From assembly GCA_019096065.1 (NCBI GenBank), contig JAGUCH010000003.1, forward strand, positions 3,968,001 to 4,032,000: a stretch of 64,000 nt of DNA. The letters run 5' to 3'. The translations under genes and the position numbers were made by a program. This stretch comes from Paracyclopina nana (taxonomy: Eukaryota; Arthropoda; Copepoda; Cyclopoida; Cyclopettidae). This document shows positions 49,067-60,653 of the stretch, piece by piece (positions within the stretch are counted from its first letter, which is position 1; each line of letters opens with the position of its first letter). Under the pieces are notes generated by a model. The model made no database searches. It was not told where the DNA came from and saw nothing but the letters and a program-made list of their open reading frames with translations.

Positions 49067-52000
49067 ATGTTTCCAACTTTGGCAAGGCCCAAATTTTTGC
49101 TACTGCAAGCTTGGGCTTTTGCGGCAAAAATTAGGGAGCAACGATTGCAAAAAATCCAATCAAGGCTGCAGAGAGAAAAAGTAGTAGCTCATCATCAACA
49201 AGGCTCGCAGTTGGAGTTGAAGGCGGCAAATAACAGTTGCACTAATGAAGTTAATTTCTGTTTTCAGTCCGAGATTGTGGAAGAAATGGCTGAAGATAGT
49301 TCTACTAGGTGGAAGATCATTCCGAAAAGGAGGCATTCCATTCAAACAGTGAACCCTTTGAAAGGCGAGCTGGAAGAGCATGCATCACCGTGCATGGAAG
49401 ATGAAGAACAGCGGCAAATAGTACAATGCAAACAACCTACAAGAAGGCAGAGCATTGCAGAGTCCTTGCATTCCATGACCAAATCGGTATCCAAGTAAGC
49501 CACACAGCAATGTCAGCTGCTCTTTAATTACTTATTCCTTTGCCACTCTATGCTCAGCTCCCTTCAAAAAGCCATGCACCTTGGGAACTCCAATCACTTG
49601 TCTGACGACAAAAATAAGCTGAATAAGCACTTCTTCAAGGAGATTTTTGCCAAGTATTTCAACCAGCCAGAGCTGAAGGTAAAAAGCACTCTAATCCTTG
49701 AGTAACTAAAAAGAGGCGACCCAAACAAAGATTTGGCTGTATTTTCTTTGTATGCTATAAAAAGCAGGTTCTCGGTAAAAGTTCCATTTAGCCTCAGTTG
49801 AAGCTAAATTCCTGGCAAAACTAGCTAGTTAAGTCAACAAAGAGTGGACTCGTATAACAACCAAAGTAAACAAAGTTGGGTTTCCAGGTTTTACTGGATT
49901 TTTCTAGTCTGCAAGCAGTGGAAAATGGGGGTTAAATCAGGTTAGATTTTTCATTTGAGAGCCAAAGTTCTGTAGTAAGAGAATCATCATGCATAATGGT
50001 CGTTTGGTATCAAGCTAAAACCTGTGTATTTTTAACCACAGATACTCAAGTGCAATGTAAGAGGCTTGAGCGAGGCTGATTGTGTGCAACACTATCCAAC
50101 TTCCACTGTGACAGATTTGCTGATGAACTTTGAGTTCATGCAAGGCTCTCAAAATGGCGAGGAGGACTACATCGACCCCAAATCCTTGTATTACGGTGCA
50201 ATCTACGAGGCTGAAGTCATTTTCAAGCACCCAGGACCTAAGGGCACAGTGAGAAGAAAATTGGACTTGGTGGCAAAGTGCCATCCGAGGCAAAAAAGGG
50301 ATCAAAACACAATAAAAGGTCAAGAAGAAGCCTCGTTTCACCTTGGTGAAGATGAGGAGACACCGAAAAAATCCACTACTCAGGAAGAAGAGTTAACAGC
50401 TTGTGAAGAAAGACTCTGGGAGGCTGAAAGGGACTACAAGGCACATTCCACAGTTGTCTATGACATGAAGTGTTATCTGAGGAAAAAGGGAGTGCAACAT
50501 CCTGAAGACTACCTCAGCCTTCCATTGAGGTATATACATTCAAAAGTCACTTTAAAACAATGCGACACATTACTAAGCACAATTACACGTATTCAAATCT
50601 GAAAGAGCTAATTGGGCATACTTTTACTAGGCTTTAACTTCAAATTCTAGATTTCGAACTGACCAAGTATCTCAGGTATTTCGGCTGAGCGATGTGAATG
50701 AGGCTACTGCGAGCCTTAATCAGGAGGAAAACAGAATTGAGGATGACCTTGAAGCATTTTACAAGAACCTTTTCCTGATCCAGGATCTCTATGCTTCAGG
50801 CTATAGAATGGCTGATGTGGGTCCAGATGAAAATGGCTTGGTAAGTCCATTTAGGCTTTCATGCACTGCCATGATTATGCCAACACTAAAGCAATATATT
50901 ACCAAGGCCCTTATAAAAACATGCCACTTTTTCCAAAGCATGCAATGCCAAAAAAGTACAATTGAAAAAAAGTAGTCATATTACAATATTCTGCTCTTCA
51001 ATCAGGGAAGTTCCAAGACAGACACTGCTAATAGGGCGTTCCCGTATTGGCCAGTTATACTCTGTTCATCTACCGTTCCTTAAGGAATGCATAATGACGA
51101 AACCATGCAGAATGAAAACTCTACGCAGCTAGTTTATGTACTGAGAACTCCTTTGCGCAAAGGAATTTCGCGTTCCGATTCCTTAAGGAGTTTGTAGATG
51201 AACAGAGCATTAGTCAAGTTAAGTTAGGTAGAAAGTTAAGTTCAGTTCAGTTCCCAGATATTTATGTACGTAGAACTTAACTTAGCTTGATTTTATGTAG
51301 TACTAGCTTGCTTGCCTAGCTAAGTTCAATTGCCAAACTGAACTTAGCTACAAAAAGTGTTCTCATATGCGTAGTAGCTAAAGCTCGCTTAATTGAGAAA
51401 AGCTAACTTGGCTTATCAGCTGCTGTTGTACAACGCGTTGGCGTGTCAGCTCAGCGGTCAACTGAACATTGCTAAAACGAACCGAACTTGGCTAGAACAA
51501 GCTGAACTTAACTGATCAAGTAAGGTTGCTGTTTTAGCAACGTAACTTGACTAAAAATTGGAATATGGGATTGGCCTTTTGGCTCATTGTAGGTTGCAGA
51601 TCTTTCAGCTTGCTGTGCAGAATTGAGCTATTTTCAGAAGTCCCTTGGGACTTTTCTCCATTGACAATTTGCTTTCAAAAGAGCAAATAGTACAATTGAT
51701 TGCACATTTCAGGATTTCACGCATAGCCTCTTGGCAACGGCGAAATTGGCTTCCTTCCATGCAGTCTCCTACTGCATGCGAAAAGAAGAAGATGCAGACT
51801 TTCTTACAAGATATCCCTTTCTGAACGAAGACCCGGTCTACCGTCCCGCTACACAGCAATTGTTCACCCGAGCACAAAATACTCTGTCGCAAAGGCTTCA
51901 CAGCATCATCGAACGACAAACTGAAGTAAGCTACGCAGCTTGAGCCTTCTTTTGGATTCCAATATTCAGCTCCCCAAACAGGAGCAAAACTGACACTGCG

Positions 52001-54319
52001 AATTGCTTGGCGTTATGTGTGGACTTTTTAGCTTGTTGTTGGCGGGTACTTATATTACATGTACAGCAAGTCAAATTGAGTCCTATATGCTTCTTCTTAT
52101 GCTATTATGGCTGAATTGTACCATAATTTTTCTTACATAGCTTTTGAGGGGAAGACAACTACTGTACTTGTCAAGCCTGAAGTAAGCTATAGCAAAGCCA
52201 TGAAAAGCGCTTATTTGAATAAGAGAAGAAAGCTTTGAAGTGGTTTTAGCCTGGTCTATTTTAATGCTGATATACAGCCTACGTTCTCACAGGCTTAATT
52301 TCACTTAACTCAAGGCACAAATGAGTATTAACAATTGCTAAAATTAGAACCTGCAATTCGGTGATTATAACAATATAGGTACTTAAGTAAAGATATATAA
52401 AAAAAAACTCAAAAGTTCACAATTTATTCGGAGAGATAAGCCCGGTTCCAACACGGGATATCAGCATAGTGCAGTGCGGTAAACCAGTTAAGTCAGGTCG
52501 AGCTGAGCGCGCGAGCTAGCTGTGACCTGACTATGCTAAAAAGTCAAGTTACGTCTCTTGACTATGCTGATTTTGCTTGTTGGAACCGGGCTATAGACGT
52601 ACTATTTTAAAGCATGCTTCTAGCTTGATCAACAATCACTCACTCATTGCTGGGCAACTTTCGTAGCTGAGGAATGAGACATGCTCAGCGCTTTGGTTTT
52701 CCAGCATAGCTTGTACGTATAAGAAGTACGGACAACTATATTGCACGGTGATCTCATCTAGAGTTTCACTGCATCATACTGATCAGATGCACGTTATGAA
52801 ATGAGATATACGTTACTTAGTAAGCTAATTAAGCGCTAACAATGAAATACCACCAGGGTCCAGTCTACATCAAATAGTTACTAACCAAAATCTATTTCTC
52901 ATTCGGGTTTTTTTTTGTCAGCTTTTGGCATGGTGTCACACATTTTTTGCTCCACATGCCAAAAAATTATGTAGTGGACTGTAAAATGCGCTTCTGTCCA
53001 TAGTGTTGCTTTCTGGTATAACAGCCAAGTTTCTTTTCACAGTTTTAGCATGACCTATGTGAAAGATGAAATCATTTGTGCTTTCAGAGTGAGTTGGGAG
53101 TGTGTGTGACCCCAGATCAAAGCCAGTACTTCGAGGAAGCTGTCAGCCATCTGTTTGAATACCAGTCCACCTTTGTTGACCCTCGCAAAACTGAGGACAA
53201 GTTCAACGTTTTGTGCCATGGCGATCTGTGGATGCAAAATGTGGGCTTCAGCTACGGCAGTTGCATGGAGAGCCAGTCTGATGTGGTGGATATTCGGTTT
53301 GATGACTTGCATCACGCCAGATTCGCTTCGTGTGCCACAGATATCCACAATTTGTTCTATTACACAGTCGACTCGGATGTAAGGAGAGACCACACGGTTA
53401 ATTTACTCGCTGTTTACCACGACCACTTTGTGAAGGTGAGCCCTACAGTTTTGACAGGTTTCCTCACAGTTTTCGCAAGCTCCAGTAAAAGTGGATAGTT
53501 GACGTTTGCTCAAGTTTTAAATGCAAAAGTATTCTTACCTTTCAGACCGCCAAGAGCTTATCTCCAGGCTTGGTCGTGTTTTCTCAGTCGGAGTTGCTAA
53601 TGGAGTTTCACCGTTTGCTGAAATTCGGTTTCCTCGAGGGTTTAACTCTGTTTTCCACCGCTTACGAGACGCAGCTCAGGAAGAAAGCAGCTAAAGACCA
53701 AAAGTTACTCGATCCGCAGGACTCAACGTGGTCTGGATCTGCAGCCAAAGTCTCTGGCCCTAAGTAAGCTAACCAAAAGAGCTCCCCAAATTATGCTGAA
53801 CAGAGCGAGATTTTATTGCTGAGGATGCATCCTCCACAAATAATGATAAATGAAACAAAATGCTGCGGATACAGAAAAAAACAATATCATTCAGTATCCA
53901 AATGTATCCAAAGCAAAAGTGGTGGAAAGAAGTGGATAGCATAGTATAATAAAACTTTTATAGCCTCCCTGTTTTTAGTGTTGCTTTCAAATCTCCAAGT
54001 AACATAGTACTGCCACACTTTACAGCTGTAATTGGGTAAAAGCTTCTGGTAAAGAAGTACTCTAAAAAATTGAAGAATACATGGCTGTATTTCTGCCTAG
54101 AAAAAAAGAGCTCATTTACATTTTCTCCATTGCAGGTTCTCTGACTATCGGGATACAGTGCTTTCTTTGATGGCGGATGTATCCAGATTTAAATTCCAGG
54201 GAGTCAACCCAGGAGCTCCAATTGGCATCCAAATGCAAAAACATACCACACCCACGTGTCAACAACAGCCAGGATTAGCCGAAAAGTCAACCGAAAAAGT
54301 GCTGATTAACACCAACTAA
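49067..54319 (+). CDS. CHK/EcKinase-like kinase with long N-terminal extension
   Basis: A small-molecule kinase-like protein of the arthropod-expanded EcKinase group (DUF1679/CHK), whose members include ecdysteroid 22-kinases. Exons 49067-49494, 49558-49678, 50042-50529, 50651-50840, 51713-51925, 53088-53435, 53546-53763 and 54136-54319 give about 729 aa, against about 420 usual. Family marks: the beta-3 lysine in DLVAKCHP (about 262), LIQDLYASGYRMAD, KLASFHAVSY, the catalytic loop CHGDLWMQN (about 523-531), a metal-binding Asp in VVDIRFDDL (about 548; relatives usually have IDFQ), and SCATDIHNLFYY. The extension (about 1-180) has RRHS and RRQS kinase-site motifs. The start is uncertain: an acceptor-like TTTTCAG at about 49267 falls in frame, and an ATG (MAED) follows it. 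Introns 4 and 5 host MITEs. A poly(A) signal is at 54432-54437. Confidence 0.87.
51059..51208 (-). mobile_element. MITE family C, copy 2
   Basis: An inverted, 150-bp near-identical copy of the element at 45084-45233, with the same ends except the first base (ACTCTGTTCATCTAC). It lies in the fourth intron of the CHK-like gene, and another inverted-repeat element begins immediately after it. Confidence 0.85.
51210..51554. mobile_element. Inverted-repeat element family H
   Basis: The ends TTAGTCAAGTTA and TAACTTGACTAA bracket 345 bp rich in AACTTAGC-type words in both orientations. They include a 12-bp perfect stem TAGCTAAGTTCA/TGAACTTAGCTA at 51317-51350. The AGTCAAGTTACGT word also occurs inside family B. 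No coding capacity. Confidence 0.5.
52439..52592 (+). mobile_element. MITE family B, copy 2
   Basis: A 154-bp copy with the AGCCCGGTTCCAACA termini, flanked by ATA on both sides (52436-52438 and 52593-52595). It lies in intron 5 of the CHK-like gene. Confidence 0.88.
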
Positions 54320-54522
54320 TTCCTGCATATTGCTACACTATAGATAGAATACTACGACTTCAAGTTTACTGCCATAGCCATGCTATCATTGATGCAGCTA
54401 GGTTATGCCAATCCGTATATTTGTTGACAAGAATAAAATTACTTTAACCATCATCTTGTCACGTCTGGAGTGAAATTTATCAGTATTTCAAGGTTGTACT
54501 TTCTCGTAACACTCGAAATAGT

Positions 54523-54676
54523 AGCCCGGTTCCAACAAGGAAAATCAGCATAGTATAGTACGGTAAACCAGTTAAGTCAGGTTGAGCTGAGCGCGCGAGC
54601 TAGCTGTGACCTGACTATGCTAAAAAGTCAAGTTACGTCTCCTGACTTTGCTGATTTTCCTTGTTGGAACCGGGCT
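54523..54676 (+). mobile_element. MITE family B, copy 3
   Basis: A 154-bp copy flanked by AGT on both sides (54520-54522 and 54677-54679), about 200 bases downstream of the CHK-like stop codon. The three family B copies have three different 3-bp duplications, so insertion is not sequence-specific. Confidence 0.88.
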
Positions 54677-54905
54677 AGTAATATTGAAAAATCCTACATT
54701 TTGACCCGCACAGGCTGATTATTTGAGTACCAAACTTTACCTTTATAGCATTTCAGTTATTGTAGGCATAGAAGTTATGGCCATTTTTGTCACGTACAAA
54801 CGCTGATTGAAATCAGTAAACTAGATTGTTCTAACTGCCCACTTAGATTGTCTTCGATAAAAATGCCCATGTACAGACAACCTCCTCCCTCAGTTCACCA
54901 CAATC

Positions 54906-56487
54906 ATGCTCAGCTGTATCATTGTTTTAGTGCTGCTCTTGATTGAATCGAGCGTCTGCCAAAAATGCTTGACCACAAATTCTAGTAGTCCCCAGCCAAA
55001 TACAGAGTGTGTTTTACCCTTCATTTTTGAGGACAAACTGAGGACTTCATGCATTAATGACTCAGATCCAGACGGGAAATTCTGGTGTTCAACAAAAACA
55101 GACAGCAACAATGTGCACATTGGTGGCAAAGGCTATTGGGGATATTGCTCTGATGAGTGCATTGCAAAGTAAGCTTGATTACGCTCCTCATTCTGCCAAA
55201 GTACACCTGCTGCGCAAGCAAAAAAAAAACCCGAATTCCCAACTCAATTTTCCCCACGAATTTCAGCCAAAATGTATCGGATACAGCTAGTACAGATGAT
55301 ACGGAAAGTGGAACATACCAGCCTACTTTTAATGAAGGAACTTGTGGACTTTACTTGGGCACTGGGCATATTTTGGGTGGAAAAGTGACTAAAAGAGGTG
55401 AATTGCCTTTCTTGGCAGCTCTGGGCTACAAATCACTGCCAAACAGCCAGGAGATATTTTACAGCTGTGGTGGCACCTTGATTAATAGGTAATTGATTCT
55501 ATTGGGCTACGCTACACAAGCAGTTTGAAGGCTTTAAAGAATTATTTCAATAATGAACAATATGAAAATAGAAATATTAACTTGATACATAGCTGACTTC
55601 ACTGCATTTCAGGAGGTATGTCATTACAGCAGCACATTGCCATAATCCTAAAGTGACAGAGATGCAAGTTATTCAAGTTGTCTTGGGAGATCATGACTTG
55701 TCCAAAGATCCGGACTGTCCAATAAGTTGCAAGCCTGTTCAAAAGTTTGACATTGATCCCATCAATGATGTCCTTCTCCACCAGGACTATGATGAACAAA
55801 ATGTAAGCATATACACCTCATCCTCTAATTTTAGCTATTATTTTTCCACTTAAAGTTGGTGGTTGATGGCAATGACATTGCACTTATTAGGCTGCCAAGA
55901 TTGGCAGTCACTGTCAACCAAGAGTTTGACCAATTGGTGATGCCAATTTGCCTCAGCTGGCCAGGAATGGAATTGCCAGAAGAGAAATTCATAGTGGCTG
56001 GCTGGGGAAGAACCAGCAATGATCCTTACGATGAAGGAGACATTTTTGATTCTGGCGCTCACTCAGCCCTTTTGCGAAAATTGGAAGTTTCTCTAGTTCC
56101 GGATTGCAAAAGCAAATTCCCAATATATAGCAACATCACTGAAGACAAATACATCTGTGCTGGGGGAAGTTTAGGTATCAACTTTAAGTTATTCAAGATT
56201 CAAAAACTTGCTATTTGAGTCAAAAACATATTTACTTGAAATTGAAGGAAGAGACTCCTGCTCAGGGGATTCCGGAGGGCCATTAATATCTCAATCTGCT
56301 GGGGACTTCAAGCAGCCCAAATACTTGTATGGTATAGTTTCATTTGGCACCAAAAGATGTGGAGAGGTAATTTGGAAAATTGGACTGGACAATTGAACTG
56401 GTCTTTTTTGCATTGCAGGGAGTTCCTGGAGTCTACACAAGAATTACATTTTACCTAGATTGGATTATCCAGCACATGAAGCCATAA
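54906..56487 (+). CDS. Secreted trypsin-like serine protease with fibronectin-II-like domain
   Basis: An extracellular S1A protease. Exons 54906-55168, 55267-55488, 55613-55802, 55856-56174, 56248-56366 and 56419-56487 give 393 aa. Residues 1-18 are a signal peptide (MLSCIIVLVLLLIESSVC). Residues about 21-86 form a Cys-rich fibronectin type II-like module (ECVLPFIFEDK, GKFWCSTKT, YWGYCSDEC). A linker follows, then the protease from about 114. The triad is His170 in TAAHC, Asp232 in DGNDIALIRL and Ser340 in GDSGGP. Asp334, six residues before the serine, predicts cleavage after Arg/Lys. The propeptide junction reads GTGH-ILGG (His122/Ile123) instead of the usual Arg/Lys, so activation may need a different protease. 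Its role (immune cascade, clotting or digestion) cannot be fixed. A poly(A) signal is at 56543-56548. Confidence 0.92.
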
Positions 56488-56890
56488 TTTTAAAAATGAA
56501 AAAGACTGAAGCGCAAAGAATGCCTGTTTATTATGTTAAAATAATAAAGAGATCAGATCACCTGCTGTCAGTGCATATCTTTGTATCATACTTAGAGGGG
56601 GCCTTTTTCAGCAATAGAAAGTGAGAATGAATTCTGGTGTAACTCTGCAGATGACTGAGTCTGGTAGCCCTGTTTCAAGGCCATTAGAAAAGGAGAGAAA
56701 GCCAGCTCTCATGGGAGCAAAAGCTAAGGGCAACAGTTGCTTTTGCATTACATAACAAAACAAAGGCAAAACAGATGAAACCTGAAAATCCGTAACCGTC
56801 TTCAAATAGTGTAAGAAAAGCACTTTTTTAATATCAAATAAGTATACTCAATAAATCTATTACAGACCTTCTTCCATTTACAACTGAAAA

Positions 56891-57591
56891 ATGACCAAAA
56901 CTTGTCGAATCATCATTGGCCTTTTTGTACTGAGCCTTTGCCTTTTTGAGGCCATGGAAGGCTCACCAGATCCTGGCAGGAAAAAAACTAGCTCTGGCAC
57001 CTCTTGGTTTGGCAGCAAAAAGAAGGAAACCAACAACAACAATTGGAGTAATAATGGCGGATACGGAAACAACAATTATGGCGGGAAAAAGAAGAGCTCC
57101 AGCATGAAAACGTTGAAAAAAGCTGCTGTGATTGGCGTTGCTGCATATGGAGGCTACCAGCTTGGCAAATTGACTTCTGGCTATGGAAACTGGGGTTGGG
57201 GAAGACAGCATGGTTATGGTTTCAATGACTGGAACCGTTGGCGGGAAATTGACGGATTTCTATGCAGAAGAAATGAAGATTGCAACTGGATTGATCAAAG
57301 GCTGTACTGCCAAGATTACGAGCTGGACTTTAGACCTAGCGTAAGTAAATTAATTTTTTCACTCAGCAGCTCTAATGAAGGTTATTTTAGGCTTTGTGGT
57401 TTGGTGGGGACGTGGCGAGCATAGTGGGAGAATGCGCCTGTCCTCATGGAATGTATTGGGACAATTATGAGATGTACTGCAAAGCCAATTTCTTTGGAGG
57501 GATTGCAAGCATTATTGGCCTGGTCATAGGGATACTTGTTTTGCTATGCTGCTGTGGAGGAGCCTTCTTCATTGCCAGGAAAATGCTCTAG
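56891..57591 (+). CDS. Orphan secreted/membrane protein with Asn-Gly-Tyr tract and Cys module
   Basis: I do not recognise the family with confidence. Exons 56891-57340 and 57391-57591 join in phase 0 to give 216 aa. Residues 1-24 form a signal peptide ending near AMEGS. Residues about 28-75 are low-complexity, rich in Asn, Gly, Tyr, Ser and Lys. Residues about 76-110 hold an Ala/Gly segment (AAVIGVAAYGGYQLGKL). A compact Cys module at about 124-183 (CRRNEDCNW, LYCQDYELDF, GECACPHGMYWDNYEMYC) follows. A C-terminal hydrophobic helix with CCC (GLVIGILVLLCCCGGAFFI) ends in RKML. This predicts a type I membrane protein with a small disulfide-bonded ectodomain. It lies 400 bases downstream of the protease on the same strand. 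Confidence 0.78.
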
Positions 57592-59495
57592 ACTTTTATA
57601 TGGAATAAGTTTCAAAATTAAATGTGTTTAAGCATTTTTGTGATAATATACTCAACTTACTAACTTAGGCCTGGATCAGCTGGTCCTGAATGCAGCGCAA
57701 TTTCAGTCATAATTTCAGCTGCTGTTTGTAATTGCGCTGCAATTTAAGTGGATCAGCTACAAAAGATAATTGCAGTGCAATTTCGGTGAGCAAAGCAGCG
57801 GCGGAACTTTAAGAATTAAGTCAACCAAACCTTTGTAATTTCAGTTGGCCGAATTTTTAGCCTTACTTATCATAATAGAGGCTGTTTTGGTAATTCAAGC
57901 TCTAATGATCCGATTTCTTAATTTTGGTCTTAAAGTTTTACTTTAAACTTGCTAAAGAAGTAATTTTTGCAAATAGCAAAAATTGGTTTACAATTACCAG
58001 CTGATCGCTGTTATGTTGACAATTGCATCGCAATTACGGCGCTCAAAATTGCAGTGAAATAACCAGCTGATCCAGGCCTTAGTCTAGTCATCATTTAATA
58101 CTAGCTCCTGTTTTAGCCAGGAGTGGTTGAGGAAAAGCTGGCAGGGGTTTTGCAGTTTTCAATAGCGTTGTGGCTACTAACAGGAATAAACCAATTGTCC
58201 TGTTAGGCCTCATGTCATCTTCGAGAGCGAGGGATGATTAAGTCTAGCACCAGTATAGTAGAGGGTAACAGCAACCTTGAGCTTGATGTCAAGCCACATG
58301 CTCTTGAGAGACTAAATGAGCAAAAAACCAATGACAGTGGAAGTCAATCTTAAAACAGCGAGTCGACCCACTAATCGAATCAAAAAACAAAGTACACGAG
58401 GGTGACGTGCAACCATTATCAGGATACAAAATGAGGCCAACTGACTGATGTACTAGGATTCTTGTTCAACATAAAACACGGAAACAGGTGGAGAGTATAA
58501 TACTGTACCCGATGGAGCCCAACGGAAATCGAGTGCAAAATTGGTGATGACCAAGACTTTGCGTCAAAATTATCGAATAGTGAGCAACAGATTGACAAGA
58601 ATAGTATGCTATCCAGATCGAGGTACCGCAGGCAATCGGCACTTATTAGAAATCATGTATGTGCCACGACGCTAGAACTTTAAAATTTGCATTTTGTTCT
58701 ACGAAATTTTCTGTAGCTTTCACTCAACCTCGTAACTTCAATCTGCACAAAATGTTTCAGCTTGGGTCTTAAGTCAGCCCCCTCAAAACACCTCGCACAT
58801 TTTAGGGCATATGAAGTGGGCCTCAGAGGACGTCAAGTTAGCTTCAGATTCAAAGAGCAATAAACGCTTACCTTGATCATTTTGTTGGGTGGTATGATAA
58901 GATTTTAGTCCCACGCAGTGATAAAGTCAACGCGTTTTTCGATGAACTCAAGAAGAACCATTTCCTTGGAAGCGTTCGACGAAAAAACGGCTGTTGGCGA
59001 CCCTTGGCCGCTTTGGTGCAAAAAACTCTGAAATTATAAATTAGCAAAGACTCAGTTTTGGAGGGCAAATAGCTGAGGCCAAAACGTTACTGAAACTGAA
59101 CGTGAGCGAATTTAAAAATGGCGGTTAAAAAGAAACCCGAAAAAGATTTTTTTAGTTCAAAAATCATGTGCGATGATAATAAGAAAGAATAATAACTGTA
59201 ATCACCTATATGGGACAATCCCACGGCCCACGGGCGAAGGCCAGGCGACGCGAGTCTTGCGACTGAGCGAGACACGAGCTGTGATTGAGACTTGAGAGTT
59301 TGAGACTTGAATGTTTGTTTTTGTTTTTTCTGGTTTTGTGCTTATGCCGCTACAGCGTTCGTTATTCACCAAAACCTCAGAAAAACAGCCAAATGACGCG
59401 GACAAGAAATGGTCTTAATTGTCCAAAGAAATATTAGCTCCACTTTACAATGTAAGCTTTGTTTATTTTGGCTTTGAAAAGTCTATTTCTTTTCT
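57592..59495. other. Intergenic DNA
   Basis: It holds one MITE-A copy (57668-58078). The remainder (58.1-59.5 kb) has no recognisable gene. A minus-strand donor-like site (AAG|GTAAGC) at about 58871 is preceded by short ATG frames that do not extend. A minus-strand poly(A) signal for the next gene lies at about 59465-59460. Confidence 0.5.
57668..58078 (-). mobile_element. MITE family A, copy 2 (PIF/Harbinger-like)
   Basis: A 411-bp copy inverted relative to 21089-21500, with the same GGCCTGGATCAGCTGGT ends and TTA on both flanks (57665-57667 and 58079-58081). Confidence 0.85.
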
Positions 59496-60653
59496 TCAAT
59501 CGTCTTGAGGGTAGACAACGCCAACTTGCTTCCGGATGTCCTCCATCAAGGTGGCAATAGTCAAGGTCTCGGAGTGCGGAATTTTGGGGCTCTGTGTGAG
59601 CCCTTTTTGCAGGCATTCCCTCACATGCTGAGCTTCATAGCCGAGTCCGGCTGAATTCCAAAAGTTGAAAGGGACTTTTCCTTCCGGAAGCGGAAACGAG
59701 GCAATTTCGCCATTTTTCAGCTCCACTTTTGTGGCACTCCAAAAGGGAAATTTGAGGCTCATTTTGCCCTCAGTGCCATAGATGGTGGCTTCGCAGCCAG
59801 TGTTGACCTGGGCAGTGTATTGCAAGCTTGCCATTTTGCCATTGGAGTACAGAAAGGTGACTGAAACGCTCTCATCCACTCCATCCGGGTTCAAATGGCC
59901 AGCAGCCAGCACCTTTTGAGGGGTCTCCCCATTGTACACAAATTGGGCCAATTGAACGCAGTAAATGCCAATATCCAGAGTGGTGCCACCTCCCAGCTCC
60001 TTTTTGGCAACCCTCTCAGCTTTGATTTGGACTCCAAAGTCAGCATTGACATGCAGAACTTGTCCTATGGAGCCCTTGTCAATTTCCTCCTTGAGCTTCA
60101 AGTAAGCTGGCTGGAACCTTAAAAAAAGAAAGGTGAGCAATGCATGCCACTAGATGGCGCAATTAATGTAAACAAATGACGTCACATCAATAAGCTGTAA
60201 CTCTACCTGGACCAGATTGCTTCCATGAGGAAGACCTTTTTCTCCTGGGCCAAGTGGAGCATTTGCTCGGTCTCTTTCACATTCATGCCAAGGGGCTTTT
60301 CACAGAGGACATGTTTCCCATGACTGATCATGAGCTGCACAATGGCCAAGTGGGTAGGATTGATGGCCCCCACGTAGACCACTTGGACATCTGCATCCTC
60401 AGCCAAAGACTCATAGCCTTCATAGGCCTTTGGAATGTCGAAGGTCTTGGCAAATTCCTGGGCACTCTTGAGGTTTCTCGCTGCCACAGCCACAAGCTAT
60501 TTATTGAGGAATGTAAGTCCAGTTTTTATCTGAGATAGTACTATGTTGAGAAATTACTTGATGGGAGCTCTCATCTTTGAGGGATAGAATGGCATTGGCA
60601 AAATCCTGGCTTATGAGGCCAGCGCTAGCAATTCCCCACTTTGTTGGCGCCAT
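59496..60653 (-). CDS. Trans-1,2-dihydrobenzene-1,2-diol dehydrogenase (DHDH-like)
   Basis: A cytosolic NADP-dependent oxidoreductase of the GFO/IDH/MocA family; relatives oxidise dihydrodiols of aromatic compounds and some sugars. Exons 60653-60558, 60496-60207 and 60117-59496 give 335 aa, the normal length. The N-terminal Rossmann fold begins WGIASAGLISQDFANAI, so the usual G-x-G-x-x-G is read as GIASAGLI. The catalytic-site lysine motif CEKPLGMN lies at about 97-104. The C-terminal domain has the family hallmark GGGTTLDIGIYCVQLAQF (about 172-189) and ends in YPQDD. All junctions keep phase. It is divergent from the transporter gene, with 330 bases between the two ATGs. Confidence 0.93.

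Noticed and set aside
58740-59068. Possible small minus-strand gene with a donor at about 58871
   Set aside because: ATG frames are only about 18-22 codons even after joining to a plausible acceptor; too weak to call.
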